A stretch of DNA of 64,000 bases from Hyphobacterium sp. SN044 (GTDB lineage: Bacteria; Pseudomonadota; Alphaproteobacteria; Caulobacterales; Maricaulaceae): positions 124,001-188,000 of the forward strand of contig NZ_JAKKUV010000003.1 of assembly GCF_021864465.1 (NCBI RefSeq). Reading direction: 5' to 3'. Under the pieces are notes generated by a model, which was not told the origin of the DNA, ran no database searches, and worked only from the letters and a program-made list of their open reading frames with translations. Below, piece after piece: positions 54,761 through 63,525 of the stretch (its first letter is position 1; each line of letters begins with the position of its first letter). The position numbers were made by a program, and so were the translations under genes.

Positions 54761-57469
54761 ATGTCTTGCGAAATTGCCTTTCTCCGCGCCGATGCGGAGC
54801 TGAAGCGTTGGCCGGTTTCCGGGGCGAAGCACCTGCTTGCCGGGGTCAGTCTGATGACACTGGCACTGGCCCAGACTCCTGCGGTGCTTGCCGACACGGC
54901 GGCCGATACCGTGACGGTGGAGGATGAGGCCGATGCCGGGATTGCCGAGAATGGCGGCGAATTCCGCCTGTCGTCCGTCCTGCCGATCTACAGCTGGCTG
55001 TTCGAACGTGACGAGGACCGCGATCTGCTGGTCGTGCGCCTCCCGCTGGTCGCCGCATCGGGGGGCGATGTATCGAGCCCGCAAGCCGCAGGAGTCGGCT
55101 GTGCAACGGGGGGGGGTGGTAACTCTTCGACCGAATGCGGCGTCAATTCCAACACCGGAACCGCGCAATTCGCGACTGCAGTCGGATCATCTTCAAACGC
55201 TACCGCAGACCGGTCCTCGGCCTTCGGGCGGCTGGCGGATGCGACGGCCGCCGATGCGACCGCGCTCGGTCACAACGCGGACGCGATAGCGATCAATACT
55301 GTGGCGGTCGGGCAGAGTGCCATCGCGGGCGCCATCAATGCGTCGGCCTTCGGTCAGGCCGCCCAAGCGTCCGGTGAGAGTTCCGTCGCCGTTGGCCGGT
55401 CGAGCTCAGCCACTGGCCTCGGCTCCGTGGCGCTTGGCGGTGACGGTATCGATGCTGGCGTGGTCGGTGCCTTGGCAACGGGCACTTATGCCGTGGCCGT
55501 CGGGCCGGACGCAACGGCGACCGGGTCCGACACCGTGGCGCTTGGCGCCGGTGCCAATGCCGGAGGAGCCCGGTCGATCGCCATCGGCGGCGATGGTTTG
55601 GATGGCGACACGAACGGGGCTCAGGCGACCGGTGACGATACGATCGCGATCGGCAATGATGCTGTCGCATCGGCGGCCGGAGGGACCGCGTTCGGAGGCA
55701 GAGCGACAGCCAGCGGTGTGATCTCGACCGCGGTGGGTTACGAGGCGACGGGCAGCGGCCTTTACAGCGTGGCCATGGGCTATCAAAGCGCGGCCTCGAA
55801 CAATTATTCGATCGCGATCGGCTACAGCACGGTTGCGTCGCAAGCCAATTCCATCGCGATCGGCAACAATTCGACGGCCAGCGGCACACTCGCCATAGCA
55901 ATGGGTCAGAATGCCGTCGCGTCCGGTGCCAATTCGGTCGCGATTGCCCCTGTGGGTTCGGCGACAGGAGACCGCGCTGTCGGGCTCGGGTTCAGCGCCG
56001 ATGCCGTTGCCAGTGACGCGGTCGCGATCGGCAACAACGCACAAGGCGCGGCGGCCAACGCCATCGCGATCGGCGATAATGCGAACGGCTCCGGGATCGC
56101 GTCCATCGCCATGGGTGACGAGGCGGCCGCATCCGCGAACTACGCGATTGCGCTCGGTTCCAATGCGACCGGTTCCGGGGTCCGATCTGCCGCAATCGGC
56201 AATCAGGCCAACGCGTCCGGCACGGACGCCTTTGCCATGGGCCCGAATGCGACCGCCTCTGGCGACTATTCCGCGGCGATCGGGTCCTACGCCATCGCGT
56301 CGGGCTATCTCTCCTCGGCGACGGGTCACCGGGCGCAGGCGGTCGGGACGGGCAGCGTGGCGCAGGGCTATTTCGCCTATTCCAGCGGCGCCTATTCGAT
56401 GGCCAATGGCACGCTGACCTATGCCACCGGCAACCGCTCGGTGGCGATCGGTGGCTGGTATGACAATGACGGCGGCGGCGACACCGATTCCGACGAGTTG
56501 ACCATCGCCAGCGGCGACCGCTCGCTGGCGCTGGGCGCGATGGCGCAAGCCAATTCCGAAGCGGCTCTCGCGCTGGGCTTCGGGACGCGGGCCTCGGCGG
56601 TCAACGCGATTGCGCTGGGGCGCCAAGCGCAGGCGCTGCACACCAATTCGGTCGCGATCGGACCCGGCGCGGTGACCACAGCCACCGAACAGATCATGTT
56701 CGGCAACAGCTTCTTCAACTACGCCATGCCGGGCGTGGTCTCGCCCTCGAACCAGGTCGGCAGCGCCGACTATTTCGTGGTCGCGGACTCGGCGGGCAAT
56801 CTGAAGTCCTACGCCTTTTCCAATCTCGTGGCCTCGGATCGCCCCGACACGGCAACGTCCGTGCGTGACGCCCAGGTCGCCGCCCTGCAGGCGCAGGTCG
56901 AGCAGATGCGAGCAGAGATGGCCGCGATCCGGGCGCAGATCTTCGGCGAGCCGCAGATGGAAGCCGGCGGCATTGATGTCGTCGACGGTGGAGGTGATGG
57001 CCGTCCGGGTGCCGGGGACGGTACCAATCCGGGAGCGGAAACCGGGGGCGGCGGTGGTTTCCAGACCGTCGGCGGTGGTGGCGGCGGCTATCGCACGACG
57101 GGCACGTCGGACACCTATCTCGCCGCGATCACGGCCAATACCGGTGCGATCACGGCGATCCAGGACGATGTCAACGCGCTGCGCACCGATCTGTCGACGC
57201 TGCAAACCCAGGTCTGGAGCCAGGCCGATCAGATCGAGGTCAACCGCGACGGCGTCGCCATCGCGCTGGCCATGTCCGGCATGTCTGGGCTGGAGAGCGG
57301 GGAGAATTTCTCGCTGTCGGCCAACTGGGGCTTCTATGACGACGCCCACGCGATGGCCTTTTCCGGCGCGGCGCGGATCAATGAGCAATTCACGCTCAAT
57401 GCCGGCCTGGGCTGGGGCGCGGAGACCGGCGAGGTCGGCGCCCGCGCCGGCGTCCGGTGGGGGTGGTAG
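54761..57469 (+). CDS. YadA-type trimeric autotransporter adhesin, paralogue 1
   Basis: A 902-residue type V secretion protein. An extended N-terminus (1-24) leads to the hydrophobic signal (HLLAGVSLMTLALAQTPAVLA). After a short domain with Cys114 and Cys126 comes a head (about 138-650) built of about 14-residue repeats of the S/A-x-AIG-x-x-A-x-A-x-G type, as in the YadA left-handed beta-roll. A coiled coil (about 703-728), a Gly-rich stretch (735-785) and a second helix (DDVNALRTDLSTLQTQV) lead to the 75-residue beta-barrel anchor (828-902) ending GVRWGW. Three copies would form the outer-membrane pore and surface fibre. Predicted to mediate adhesion; ligand unknown. Confidence 0.9.
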   Translation: MSCEIAFLRADAELKRWPVSGAKHLLAGVSLMTLALAQTPAVLADTAADTVTVEDEADAGIAENGGEFRLSSVLPIYSWLFERDEDRDLLVVRLPLVAASGGDVSSPQAAGVGCATGGGGNSSTECGVNSNTGTAQFATAVGSSSNATADRSSAFGRLADATAADATALGHNADAIAINTVAVGQSAIAGAINASAFGQAAQASGESSVAVGRSSSATGLGSVALGGDGIDAGVVGALATGTYAVAVGPDATATGSDTVALGAGANAGGARSIAIGGDGLDGDTNGAQATGDDTIAIGNDAVASAAGGTAFGGRATASGVISTAVGYEATGSGLYSVAMGYQSAASNNYSIAIGYSTVASQANSIAIGNNSTASGTLAIAMGQNAVASGANSVAIAPVGSATGDRAVGLGFSADAVASDAVAIGNNAQGAAANAIAIGDNANGSGIASIAMGDEAAASANYAIALGSNATGSGVRSAAIGNQANASGTDAFAMGPNATASGDYSAAIGSYAIASGYLSSATGHRAQAVGTGSVAQGYFAYSSGAYSMANGTLTYATGNRSVAIGGWYDNDGGGDTDSDELTIASGDRSLALGAMAQANSEAALALGFGTRASAVNAIALGRQAQALHTNSVAIGPGAVTTATEQIMFGNSFFNYAMPGVVSPSNQVGSADYFVVADSAGNLKSYAFSNLVASDRPDTATSVRDAQVAALQAQVEQMRAEMAAIRAQIFGEPQMEAGGIDVVDGGGDGRPGAGDGTNPGAETGGGGGFQTVGGGGGGYRTTGTSDTYLAAITANTGAITAIQDDVNALRTDLSTLQTQVWSQADQIEVNRDGVAIALAMSGMSGLESGENFSLSANWGFYDDAHAMAFSGAARINEQFTLNAGLGWGAETGEVGARAGVRWGW

Positions 57470-57504
57470 CCGCACTGCCAACACAGACTGTTCAAGTGTG
57501 ATCA

Positions 57505-57535
57505 GGCCCGCCGGAGCGATCCGGCGGGCCTTGTT
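57505..57535 (+). terminator. Rho-independent terminator after the first autotransporter gene
   Basis: GGCCCGCCGG (57505-57514) pairs exactly with CCGGCGGGCC (57521-57530) over a 6-base loop, followed by TTGTT. The T-run is short, but the stem is very stable. Confidence 0.8.
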
Positions 57536-57653
57536 GCAGGCGTTTGAGGTTCGCCTTCGCGGGGTCGCCCCGCCAAGGAAGCGCCGATGCCGTTTGCCGG
57601 ACGCACAGGAAAGGGAGCAGGCGGGAGCCAGGCCGGCGGCCGGATCCGATCCC

Positions 57654-57745
57654 TGATTCAGAGATATAAAAAGAATCAATTTTCTTATCAAAGCGATATA
57701 GAAATAAGTAATAAAAACCCCCTTGTTTGATAAAATCAAAATGTT
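57654..57745. promoter_or_regulatory. AT-rich regulatory block upstream of the second autotransporter gene
   Basis: About 90 bases of low GC in a high-GC region, with the inverted repeats TGATTC...GAATCA (57654-57659, 57673-57678) and TTTGAT-AAA-ATCAAA (57726-57740). Likely promoter and regulator-binding DNA, for example for a xenogeneic silencer or Ros/MucR-like protein (inference). Confidence 0.5.
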
Positions 57746-57866
57746 TGTATGCGCACATATTCGCGCAGGGTGAGGGATTGCGCGGTGAATAGTCTGGGGT
57801 CGCCCCGCGCCGCCCCGTTTCCTTTCTACTTCCTTTTGGCGCGGGATGTGCCGTAGGGAGGCTGAA

Positions 57867-60575
57867 TTGAAGATTTCGACATTCACATCCGTGTTTACCC
57901 TGGTGATGGCTGCCGGGCTGGCATTCCCCGCTGCTGCCGATGAGCTGCCCTCAAACTCTGGGATTGATGCAATAACCGATGCCGAGCGGGTCGCTGAAAG
58001 CTATCTCTTCACCGTGCCGCCGGAGCCATCGGAAGACGAAGACCGCGAGCGGTTCCGCGCTGTAGCGGACGTCGTGCCCAGGGTGGTACGTGTCCAGACC
58101 GCAGCGGGTGATGTTTCCCAGCCGGCGGATGCCAATGTCGGCTGCAATACCGCGTCAGGCATCGGCAGCACGGAATGCGGGGAGGGCGCGGATACCGGCA
58201 CCGCTGACTACACAACCGCGATCGGCAGCAACTCGACTGCCGATGCCATCCGGGCATCCGCCCTGGGCCGGTTTGCCGACGCCGGAGGGGCCAACTCGGT
58301 CGCTGTGGGCTATTCGGCCGACGCAACCGGCTCGGGTGCATCGGCGGTGGGTGAGTCCGCCCTTGCCTCCGGCACGGAAACGGTTGCGATCGGGCAATTT
58401 GCGTCTGCGACAGCAGACCGCGCAACAGCGCTCGGGCACGATGCCGACGCCAATTTCGTCAACGCAACGGCACTGGGCCACGATGCGTTCGCCGGTGGCA
58501 TCTCAGCCATCGCGATCGGGCAGAATGCGGCGGCCGAAGATTCCAACGACATTGCGCTCGGCGTCGATACGACGGCATCCGGAGGCGGTGCCATCGCGAT
58601 CGGCGGCGAGGGCTCGGATCCTGACAGCGTGGGCGCGCAAGCGACGGCTGCGGCGGCTATCGCCCTGGGCCAGGACGCGGTCTCGAGCGGTGTCGCCGGT
58701 ATCGCCATCGGGCGGCAGGCCGATGCTGGCGCATCTTCGTCAATCGCGATCGGCGACCGCGCCGAAGTCACGACCACGGATTCCCTGGCGTTGGGCACGC
58801 AGGCGAGCGCGACGTCCAATCAGAATGTCGCGATTGGCCAGGAGGCTGTGGCGTCGGGTCCTCAGGCTGTTGCGATCGGGGCACTTGCCGATGCCACGGC
58901 AGACGATTCCACTGCCGTTGGTGCCCTGTCGAACGCACTGGGCGAGCGCTCCATCGCGCTGGGCTATTTCGCGTCAACAGGTGGAGACGATGCGATCGTG
59001 ATCGGCGATTCCATCTCGACGAACGCAGATGGTGTCGTCGTGATCGGTGCGCGCGCCGAGACGGCGAGCAACGCCACCGACGCGATCGCCATCGGGCGGA
59101 TGGCGAATTCCGGCGGGGTTGGCGCCATCTCGATCGGCGGCGACGGCGATGACGGCGACAGCACTGGCGCTCGTGCTGATGCCGAGAATGCGATCGCTCT
59201 CGGCGTCGATTCCCTCGCCGATGCGGAAAACGCGATCGCCTTCGGTCTCGACTCGCGTGCGATGGCGTCAGGTGCCACGGCAATCGGTGGCGGCACGACC
59301 GCCTCCGGCACGAGCGCCTTCGCGATGGGTCAGGACGCGACTGCGTCGGGCGATTACAGCCTTGCGACCGGAGCATTTGCCAATGCGTCCGGCTATCTCG
59401 CCACGGCGACTGGCTATCAGTCGAGTTCGTCGGGCTTTGCCAGCGTGGCCCAGGGTTATTTCTCGCAGGCCAGCGGCACCTACAGCCTGGCCAATGGCGC
59501 GCTGACCTATGCCACCGGCAACCGGTCGGTCGCGATCGGCGGCTGGTACGACCTCGATGGAGAGGGCGACACGGATGGCGACGAATTGACCATTGCCAGC
59601 GGCGATCGTGCCACTGCGATCGGTGCGACGGCCCAAGCCGATGCCGAAGCTGCTATGGCGCTCGGCCACGCCACCCGCGCCACGGCCACGAATGCCATCG
59701 CGCTCGGCCGTCAGGCCCAGGCCAATCATCTCAATTCCGTGGCTATCGGCGCCGGCGCCATGACGACGCTGGAAACGCAGATCATGCTCGGCAATTCGGC
59801 CTATTCCTACGCCATGCCGGGCGTCGTCTCGCCGGGCAACCAGGTCGGCAGCGCCGATTATGTGATCGTCTCCGACACGGCCGGGAATCTGAAATCCATG
59901 GCGATGTCCAGCTTCAGTGCCGACGATCCCGAGATGGCGGCTAGCCGGAGCGTGGAGAACGCCCAGGTCGCCGCGCTGCGGGCTCAGGTCGAGGCGATGC
60001 GTGCCGAGATGCAGGCCATCCGTGCCGAACTCGGCGGTGCCACTTCTGCCGGCGGTGAAGTCGATGTCGCCGACCGCGGCGAGTCGGGGTTGCCTGACGG
60101 TCGCAGCCGGACCGGTGAGGGACCCGGACCGTCCACTGGCGGCGGCGGTGAAGTCGCGACCCGCGGCGGCGGGGGCGGATTCCGCTATACGGGCGATCCG
60201 TACGAGGGAGCTGTCAGTGCGAACGCCGACGCGATCATGGCGAATGCCGACGGCATCCTGGCGCTGGAGGACGATGTCGCCACGTTGCGGACCGATCTGA
60301 GCGATCTGCAGACGGAAGTCTGGCAGCAGGGCGATCAGGTCGAGATCAATCGCGACGGTGTTGCCCTGGCGCTGGCCATGGCCGGAACCGCCGGACTGCA
60401 GAGCGGCGAGAATTTCGCCTTGTCCGCGAATTACGGCTTCTATGACGATGCCAATGCGCTGGCCTTCGCCGGTGCGGCCCGGCTGACCGAACGCGTTTCG
60501 GTGAATGCGGGCTTCGGCTTCGGTGCGGATACCGGCGAGGTCGGCGCGCGCGCCGGCGTACGCTGGGGCTGGTAG
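57867..60575 (+). CDS. YadA-type trimeric autotransporter adhesin, paralogue 2
   Basis: Exactly the same length (902 residues) as its neighbour and similar throughout. The start is TTG 57867: GGGAGG stands five bases upstream, and translation then begins KISTFTSVFTLVMAAGLAFP, a standard signal peptide; ATG 57846 would place seven charged residues in front. The N-terminal domain repeats the DEDR stretch and the cysteine pair (Cys93, Cys104, C-x10-C). The head of AIG-type repeats, coiled coil with QVEAMRAEMQAIRAELGG, Gly-rich linker and 75-residue anchor ending GVRWGW follow in the same order. Head repeats differ more than the anchor, as expected for surface exposure. Confidence 0.9.
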   Translation: MKISTFTSVFTLVMAAGLAFPAAADELPSNSGIDAITDAERVAESYLFTVPPEPSEDEDRERFRAVADVVPRVVRVQTAAGDVSQPADANVGCNTASGIGSTECGEGADTGTADYTTAIGSNSTADAIRASALGRFADAGGANSVAVGYSADATGSGASAVGESALASGTETVAIGQFASATADRATALGHDADANFVNATALGHDAFAGGISAIAIGQNAAAEDSNDIALGVDTTASGGGAIAIGGEGSDPDSVGAQATAAAAIALGQDAVSSGVAGIAIGRQADAGASSSIAIGDRAEVTTTDSLALGTQASATSNQNVAIGQEAVASGPQAVAIGALADATADDSTAVGALSNALGERSIALGYFASTGGDDAIVIGDSISTNADGVVVIGARAETASNATDAIAIGRMANSGGVGAISIGGDGDDGDSTGARADAENAIALGVDSLADAENAIAFGLDSRAMASGATAIGGGTTASGTSAFAMGQDATASGDYSLATGAFANASGYLATATGYQSSSSGFASVAQGYFSQASGTYSLANGALTYATGNRSVAIGGWYDLDGEGDTDGDELTIASGDRATAIGATAQADAEAAMALGHATRATATNAIALGRQAQANHLNSVAIGAGAMTTLETQIMLGNSAYSYAMPGVVSPGNQVGSADYVIVSDTAGNLKSMAMSSFSADDPEMAASRSVENAQVAALRAQVEAMRAEMQAIRAELGGATSAGGEVDVADRGESGLPDGRSRTGEGPGPSTGGGGEVATRGGGGGFRYTGDPYEGAVSANADAIMANADGILALEDDVATLRTDLSDLQTEVWQQGDQVEINRDGVALALAMAGTAGLQSGENFALSANYGFYDDANALAFAGAARLTERVSVNAGFGFGADTGEVGARAGVRWGW

Positions 60576-60578
60576 AGC

Positions 60579-61754
60579 CTAGCCTTCAGGCAGGTTCTCG
60601 GTGAAGAAGCGGACGGCATTCTCGCCCATCACGGCGCGAATGTCGTCCGCGCTCATTCCGGTGCCGATCAGGGCGTCGGTAAGGGCGGCCAGTTCCGAGG
60701 CGTCGAAGCGCGTCGTGACCGTGCCGTCGAAATCCGAACCGAGGGCAATCGCGTCGACCCCAAGCGTCTCTGCAGCGTATGCGATCGCGCGAGCCACTCC
60801 GGCCGGTGTGTCGTAGCAGATGACGTCAGCCCAGAAGCCGATGCCGATCAGGCCGCCGCGATCCGCGATCTGCTGCAGCAATTCATCCGGAATGTTGCGG
60901 GGGGACTCGCACAGACTCCTGATTCCCGTGTGCGACACGATCAGCGGCGCGTCCGTCAGTTCCAGAACGTCGCGGACGACGGCCTCGGACGAATGCGCCA
61001 CGTCGATGATCAGGCCGCGCTCGACCATTGCCGTCACAGCCTCGCGTCCGAAGTCCGTCAGGCCTACCCCGGACGTGCCGTGAAGCGATCCGCCCAGTTC
61101 GTTGTCGAAGAAGTGCTGCAGGCCGATAACGCGGTATCCCTCGTCATAAAGGCGCTGGATGTTCGCAAGGTCGCCCTCCAGTGGATGCGCGCCCTCCGTC
61201 GCCAATATCCCGACCATGATGCCACTGTCCGTCTCGCGTGCCTCGAGTGCGGAAGCGACGTCACCGGATGTCCGGGCGACGATGAAGCGGCCGTCCGATT
61301 CCTCGGCAAGCCGGTTAAGCCGCCGGGCATGAAAACGGGCGCGGTTATAGAGTGATCCCCAGGTGTCGACCGGCCAGCGCTGGGCGATGGCGAGCAGGGT
61401 GATGTCGTCCGAATCCGAGGTGTTCTCGTTGTAGTTCAGGTTCGAGGGCGTCTTGGTCACCGACGCGAAAACCTGAAGGAAAACACCGCCTTCTCCCAGG
61501 CGCGGGAGGTCGGTATGCCCGCGGTCATGCCGCCGCGCCGGATCGCGGGCCCACAGCAGCGTATCGGCATGAAGGTCGGCGACGGGGATTTCGGCGTGGA
61601 GCGCCCGGGCTTCCTCAGAGATCGCGTAAACCGGGTGGTCGACGACCACATTCATCTGGTTGTCGACGCGGGCGGGGAGATAGAAGAAGAATACGGCGGC
61701 ACCGAGCAGGAGTGCGAGTCCCGCAACGATCAGTCCAAGACGCATCAACTTCAT
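60579..61754 (-). CDS. Membrane dipeptidase (renal dipeptidase family, M19)
   Basis: A 391-residue zinc dipeptidase with an N-terminal membrane anchor (about 7-28, LGLIVAGLALLLGAAVFFFY) and the M19 domain outside. Zinc-ligand motifs: VADLHADTLLWARD, ILATEGAHPLEGDLANI (bridging Glu), VIGLQHFFDNELGGS, DVAHSSEAVV and LIVSHTGIRSLC; GSDFDGTV follows. ATG 61754 has a purine-rich GGGGGGC upstream; the longer in-frame start adds an unlikely tail. It probably cleaves dipeptides, perhaps D-amino-acid containing, in the periplasm. Confidence 0.9.
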   Translation of the reverse strand: MKLMRLGLIVAGLALLLGAAVFFFYLPARVDNQMNVVVDHPVYAISEEARALHAEIPVADLHADTLLWARDPARRHDRGHTDLPRLGEGGVFLQVFASVTKTPSNLNYNENTSDSDDITLLAIAQRWPVDTWGSLYNRARFHARRLNRLAEESDGRFIVARTSGDVASALEARETDSGIMVGILATEGAHPLEGDLANIQRLYDEGYRVIGLQHFFDNELGGSLHGTSGVGLTDFGREAVTAMVERGLIIDVAHSSEAVVRDVLELTDAPLIVSHTGIRSLCESPRNIPDELLQQIADRGGLIGIGFWADVICYDTPAGVARAIAYAAETLGVDAIALGSDFDGTVTTRFDASELAALTDALIGTGMSADDIRAVMGENAVRFFTENLPEG

Positions 61755-62292
61755 CGCCAGCCCCCCTCGGAGACCACCGTAAGCCCGGTTTGCCCGGCAC
61801 CGCAACCACCCCGCCGGGTTGTGCCAAACGCATTGTAAATCCAACGGGAATCAGGACCCGCGACAATGTGGCCGGCAGGACACACTCGCGCGGTTTCCAT
61901 GATCCGGGGCGCGAAACTGACCGGCGAACGGGCAAGGACATCCACGCGAATTCGCACGCTCCGGACGCAGAGACGGCTCGCTACGCTGCATGACCGTTAC
62001 CGTTTTCCGGTCGGATAATTGACAAAACTGGCAATAAAAACAAGGGGAAACGGGAGATATTGGAGCGCTGTCGAAAACGGCCTCGCCGCGCTGTGCGGCA
62101 AGCCATTGCACGCTTGCCACAATTGCGGACCGACCTTCGCGCGCAAGCGCTTTTGGGTGGCACAAGCGTCGAATATCCTGTAGTCAATTCGGCAGAGCAC
62201 CTGTGCGAGCAGGTGGTCAATGTGCCGTGGCGCAGGGTCACGGCAGCCAAAACACTCACGCGATGGGGGCTTCCGCCTCCAGAGGGGGAATG
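61755..62292. other. 538-bp region upstream of the OmpA-family gene
   Basis: Divergent promoter region of the dipeptidase and OmpA genes with a long OmpA leader. It holds TATCCT at 62174 (possible -10) and hairpins at 62198-62244. TTGACA occurs at 62019-62024, but no good -10 follows it. The only longer open frame (61851-62165, minus strand) shows no protein-like features. Confidence 0.55.
62198..62244 (+). promoter_or_regulatory. Two hairpins in the OmpA leader
   Basis: CACCTG-TGCGAG-CAGGTG (62198-62215) and GCCGTG...CACGGC (62224-62244). If transcription starts near 62185, both lie in the 5' leader, as in stabilised ompA messages. Inference from base pairing only. Confidence 0.4.
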
Positions 62293-63354
62293 ATGAAGAA
62301 ACGGTTTCTGACAGCGGCTGCCATTGGTCTTGCCCTGTCGGTTCCGGCCTGGTCGTCGGCGGGTGCCGATGAAGGCTGGTATGTCAGCGCTTCCGTCGGT
62401 TACGGCGGCCCTGGCGATTCGGACGTCGATCTGCAAGCCAGCGGCGCCCGTGAAATCAATGGTGAATCCGATTGGCGCCAGGCCCTGGCGTTCGGTTACG
62501 ACTACGCCAATGGCTGGCGTCTCGAAGCCGAAGCGGCTCACCGCTACAACGACACCGGCGCGATTGGTTCGTTCGAGGATTCCTCGAGCGATTTCCACAT
62601 CTGGTCGGCGATGCTGAACCTGTACCGCGACTTCAATCCGGACGGCTGGTACCACCCGTACCTCGGTGCCGGTGCCGGTTTCGGTCAGGTCAACGGTTCC
62701 ATGACGGGCTGGACCACTGGTTCGCGTCCGGTTCCGAATGGCGGCGTTGCTGATACGCGCTACGTCGTGTCGCGTGACGACGACATCGGCTTCATGTGGC
62801 AGCTGATCGCCGGCGTGGGCTGGGGTCTGGGCGACAACTGGTATTTCGATACCCAGTATCGCTACTTCTCGACCCTGGACCTCGACTTCGACCCGGGTGT
62901 CGACGTCGACGCGCTGCGCGGCCACGAAGTGTGGCTCGGCCTGCGGTACGTGTTCGCGGCTCCGCCGCCTCCGCCGCCGCCCCCGCCGCCGCCGCCCCCG
63001 CCGCCTCCGGCGTGTGACGACGTTGGCTTCGTGGTCTACTTCGAGTGGGATCGTTCGAACCTCACCGATCAGGCCCGTGCGGTTATCAACCAGGCTGTCC
63101 AGCAGGCTTCGACCTGCGGCGTTGCCGCGGTGCAGATCGACGGTCACGCTGACCGTTCGGGTGCCGCCGCCTACAACGTCGGCCTTTCCGAGCGCCGCGC
63201 CCGCGCGGTTCGCGACGAAATGGTTCGCCTGGGCGTGCCGGCTTCCGGCATCTCCCTGCAGGCCTTCGGCGAAAGCCGCCCGGCCGTGCAGACCCCGGAC
63301 GGCGTGCGTGAGCCGCTCAACCGCCGCGCTGAGGTCCTCATCGACCTGCGCTAA
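62293..63354 (+). CDS. OmpA-family outer membrane protein
   Basis: A 353-residue porin-like protein. Signal peptide to about residue 26 (FLTAAAIGLALSVPAWSSAG-ADEG), an 8-stranded OmpA-like barrel (about 27-220, with YLGAGAGFG and TQYRYFSTLDLDFD), a run of 16 prolines (222-237), then a peptidoglycan-binding OmpA domain (VYFEWDRSNLTDQARAVI, IDGHADRSG, NVGLSERRARAV) with the Asp and Arg that hold diaminopimelate. ATG 62293 is seven bases from AGAGG; ATG 62290 is three bases upstream. It anchors the outer membrane to the wall. Confidence 0.95.
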   Translation: MKKRFLTAAAIGLALSVPAWSSAGADEGWYVSASVGYGGPGDSDVDLQASGAREINGESDWRQALAFGYDYANGWRLEAEAAHRYNDTGAIGSFEDSSSDFHIWSAMLNLYRDFNPDGWYHPYLGAGAGFGQVNGSMTGWTTGSRPVPNGGVADTRYVVSRDDDIGFMWQLIAGVGWGLGDNWYFDTQYRYFSTLDLDFDPGVDVDALRGHEVWLGLRYVFAAPPPPPPPPPPPPPPPPACDDVGFVVYFEWDRSNLTDQARAVINQAVQQASTCGVAAVQIDGHADRSGAAAYNVGLSERRARAVRDEMVRLGVPASGISLQAFGESRPAVQTPDGVREPLNRRAEVLIDLR

Positions 63355-63382
63355 GCGATTGATCGCTCAAGCGACGAAATGG

Positions 63383-63417
63383 AACGGCCCGGGGTTCGCC
63401 CCGGGCCGTTTTCTTTG
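63383..63417 (+). terminator. Rho-independent terminator after the OmpA gene
   Basis: AACGGCCCGGGG (63383-63394) pairs exactly with CCCCGGGCCGTT (63399-63410) around a TTCG tetraloop, then TTTCTTTG. Confidence 0.93.
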
Positions 63418-63525
63418 TGCAAATGCAGCATGAAACGGTCTGGCCGCATGGCTTGACCCTGCCGCATGGCAGGCCCAAAACCCGGACAAGACCTCATTCA
63501 CGCCCGGACATTCAGGAGCCGACCC

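Larger units (their letters stand above)
57470..57866. other. 397-bp region between the autotransporter genes
   Basis: Contains the terminator at 57505-57535, about 120 bp of ordinary GC-rich DNA, and a strongly AT-rich block (57654-57745) with two dyads. No gene is visible. The ribosome-binding site GGGAGG (57856-57861) of the second autotransporter closes it. Confidence 0.7.

Noticed and set aside
55406..57886. Minus-strand open frame of 826 codons opposite the first autotransporter gene
   Set aside because: Antisense to regular AIG-type codon repeats, which produce repetitive shadow sequence; no recognisable features of its own.
55150..59760. Dense short repeats in the autotransporter genes considered as a CRISPR array
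   Set aside because: Repeats are imperfect, in frame, and encode about 14-residue beta-roll units; there are no unique spacers.
54319..60575. tRNA-Lys as an integration site for a genomic island carrying the autotransporters
   Set aside because: No integrase, no repeat of the tRNA 3' end downstream, and base composition of the genes is like the rest of the window.
62019..62047. TTGACA as the OmpA promoter
   Set aside because: A perfect -35 word, but no acceptable -10 at 16-18 bases. TATCCT at 62174 is a better-placed -10, though with a weak -35.
61851..62165. 104-codon minus-strand frame in the OmpA upstream region
   Set aside because: No ribosome-binding site, no hydrophobic or domain pattern, and Cys/Arg/Ser-rich composition typical of non-coding frames.
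63411..63525. SAM-responsive riboswitch before the cystathionine gamma-synthase-type gene
   Set aside because: The 115-base leader does not show the SAM-II or SAM-I core words that I would expect; only a weak GC hairpin is seen.
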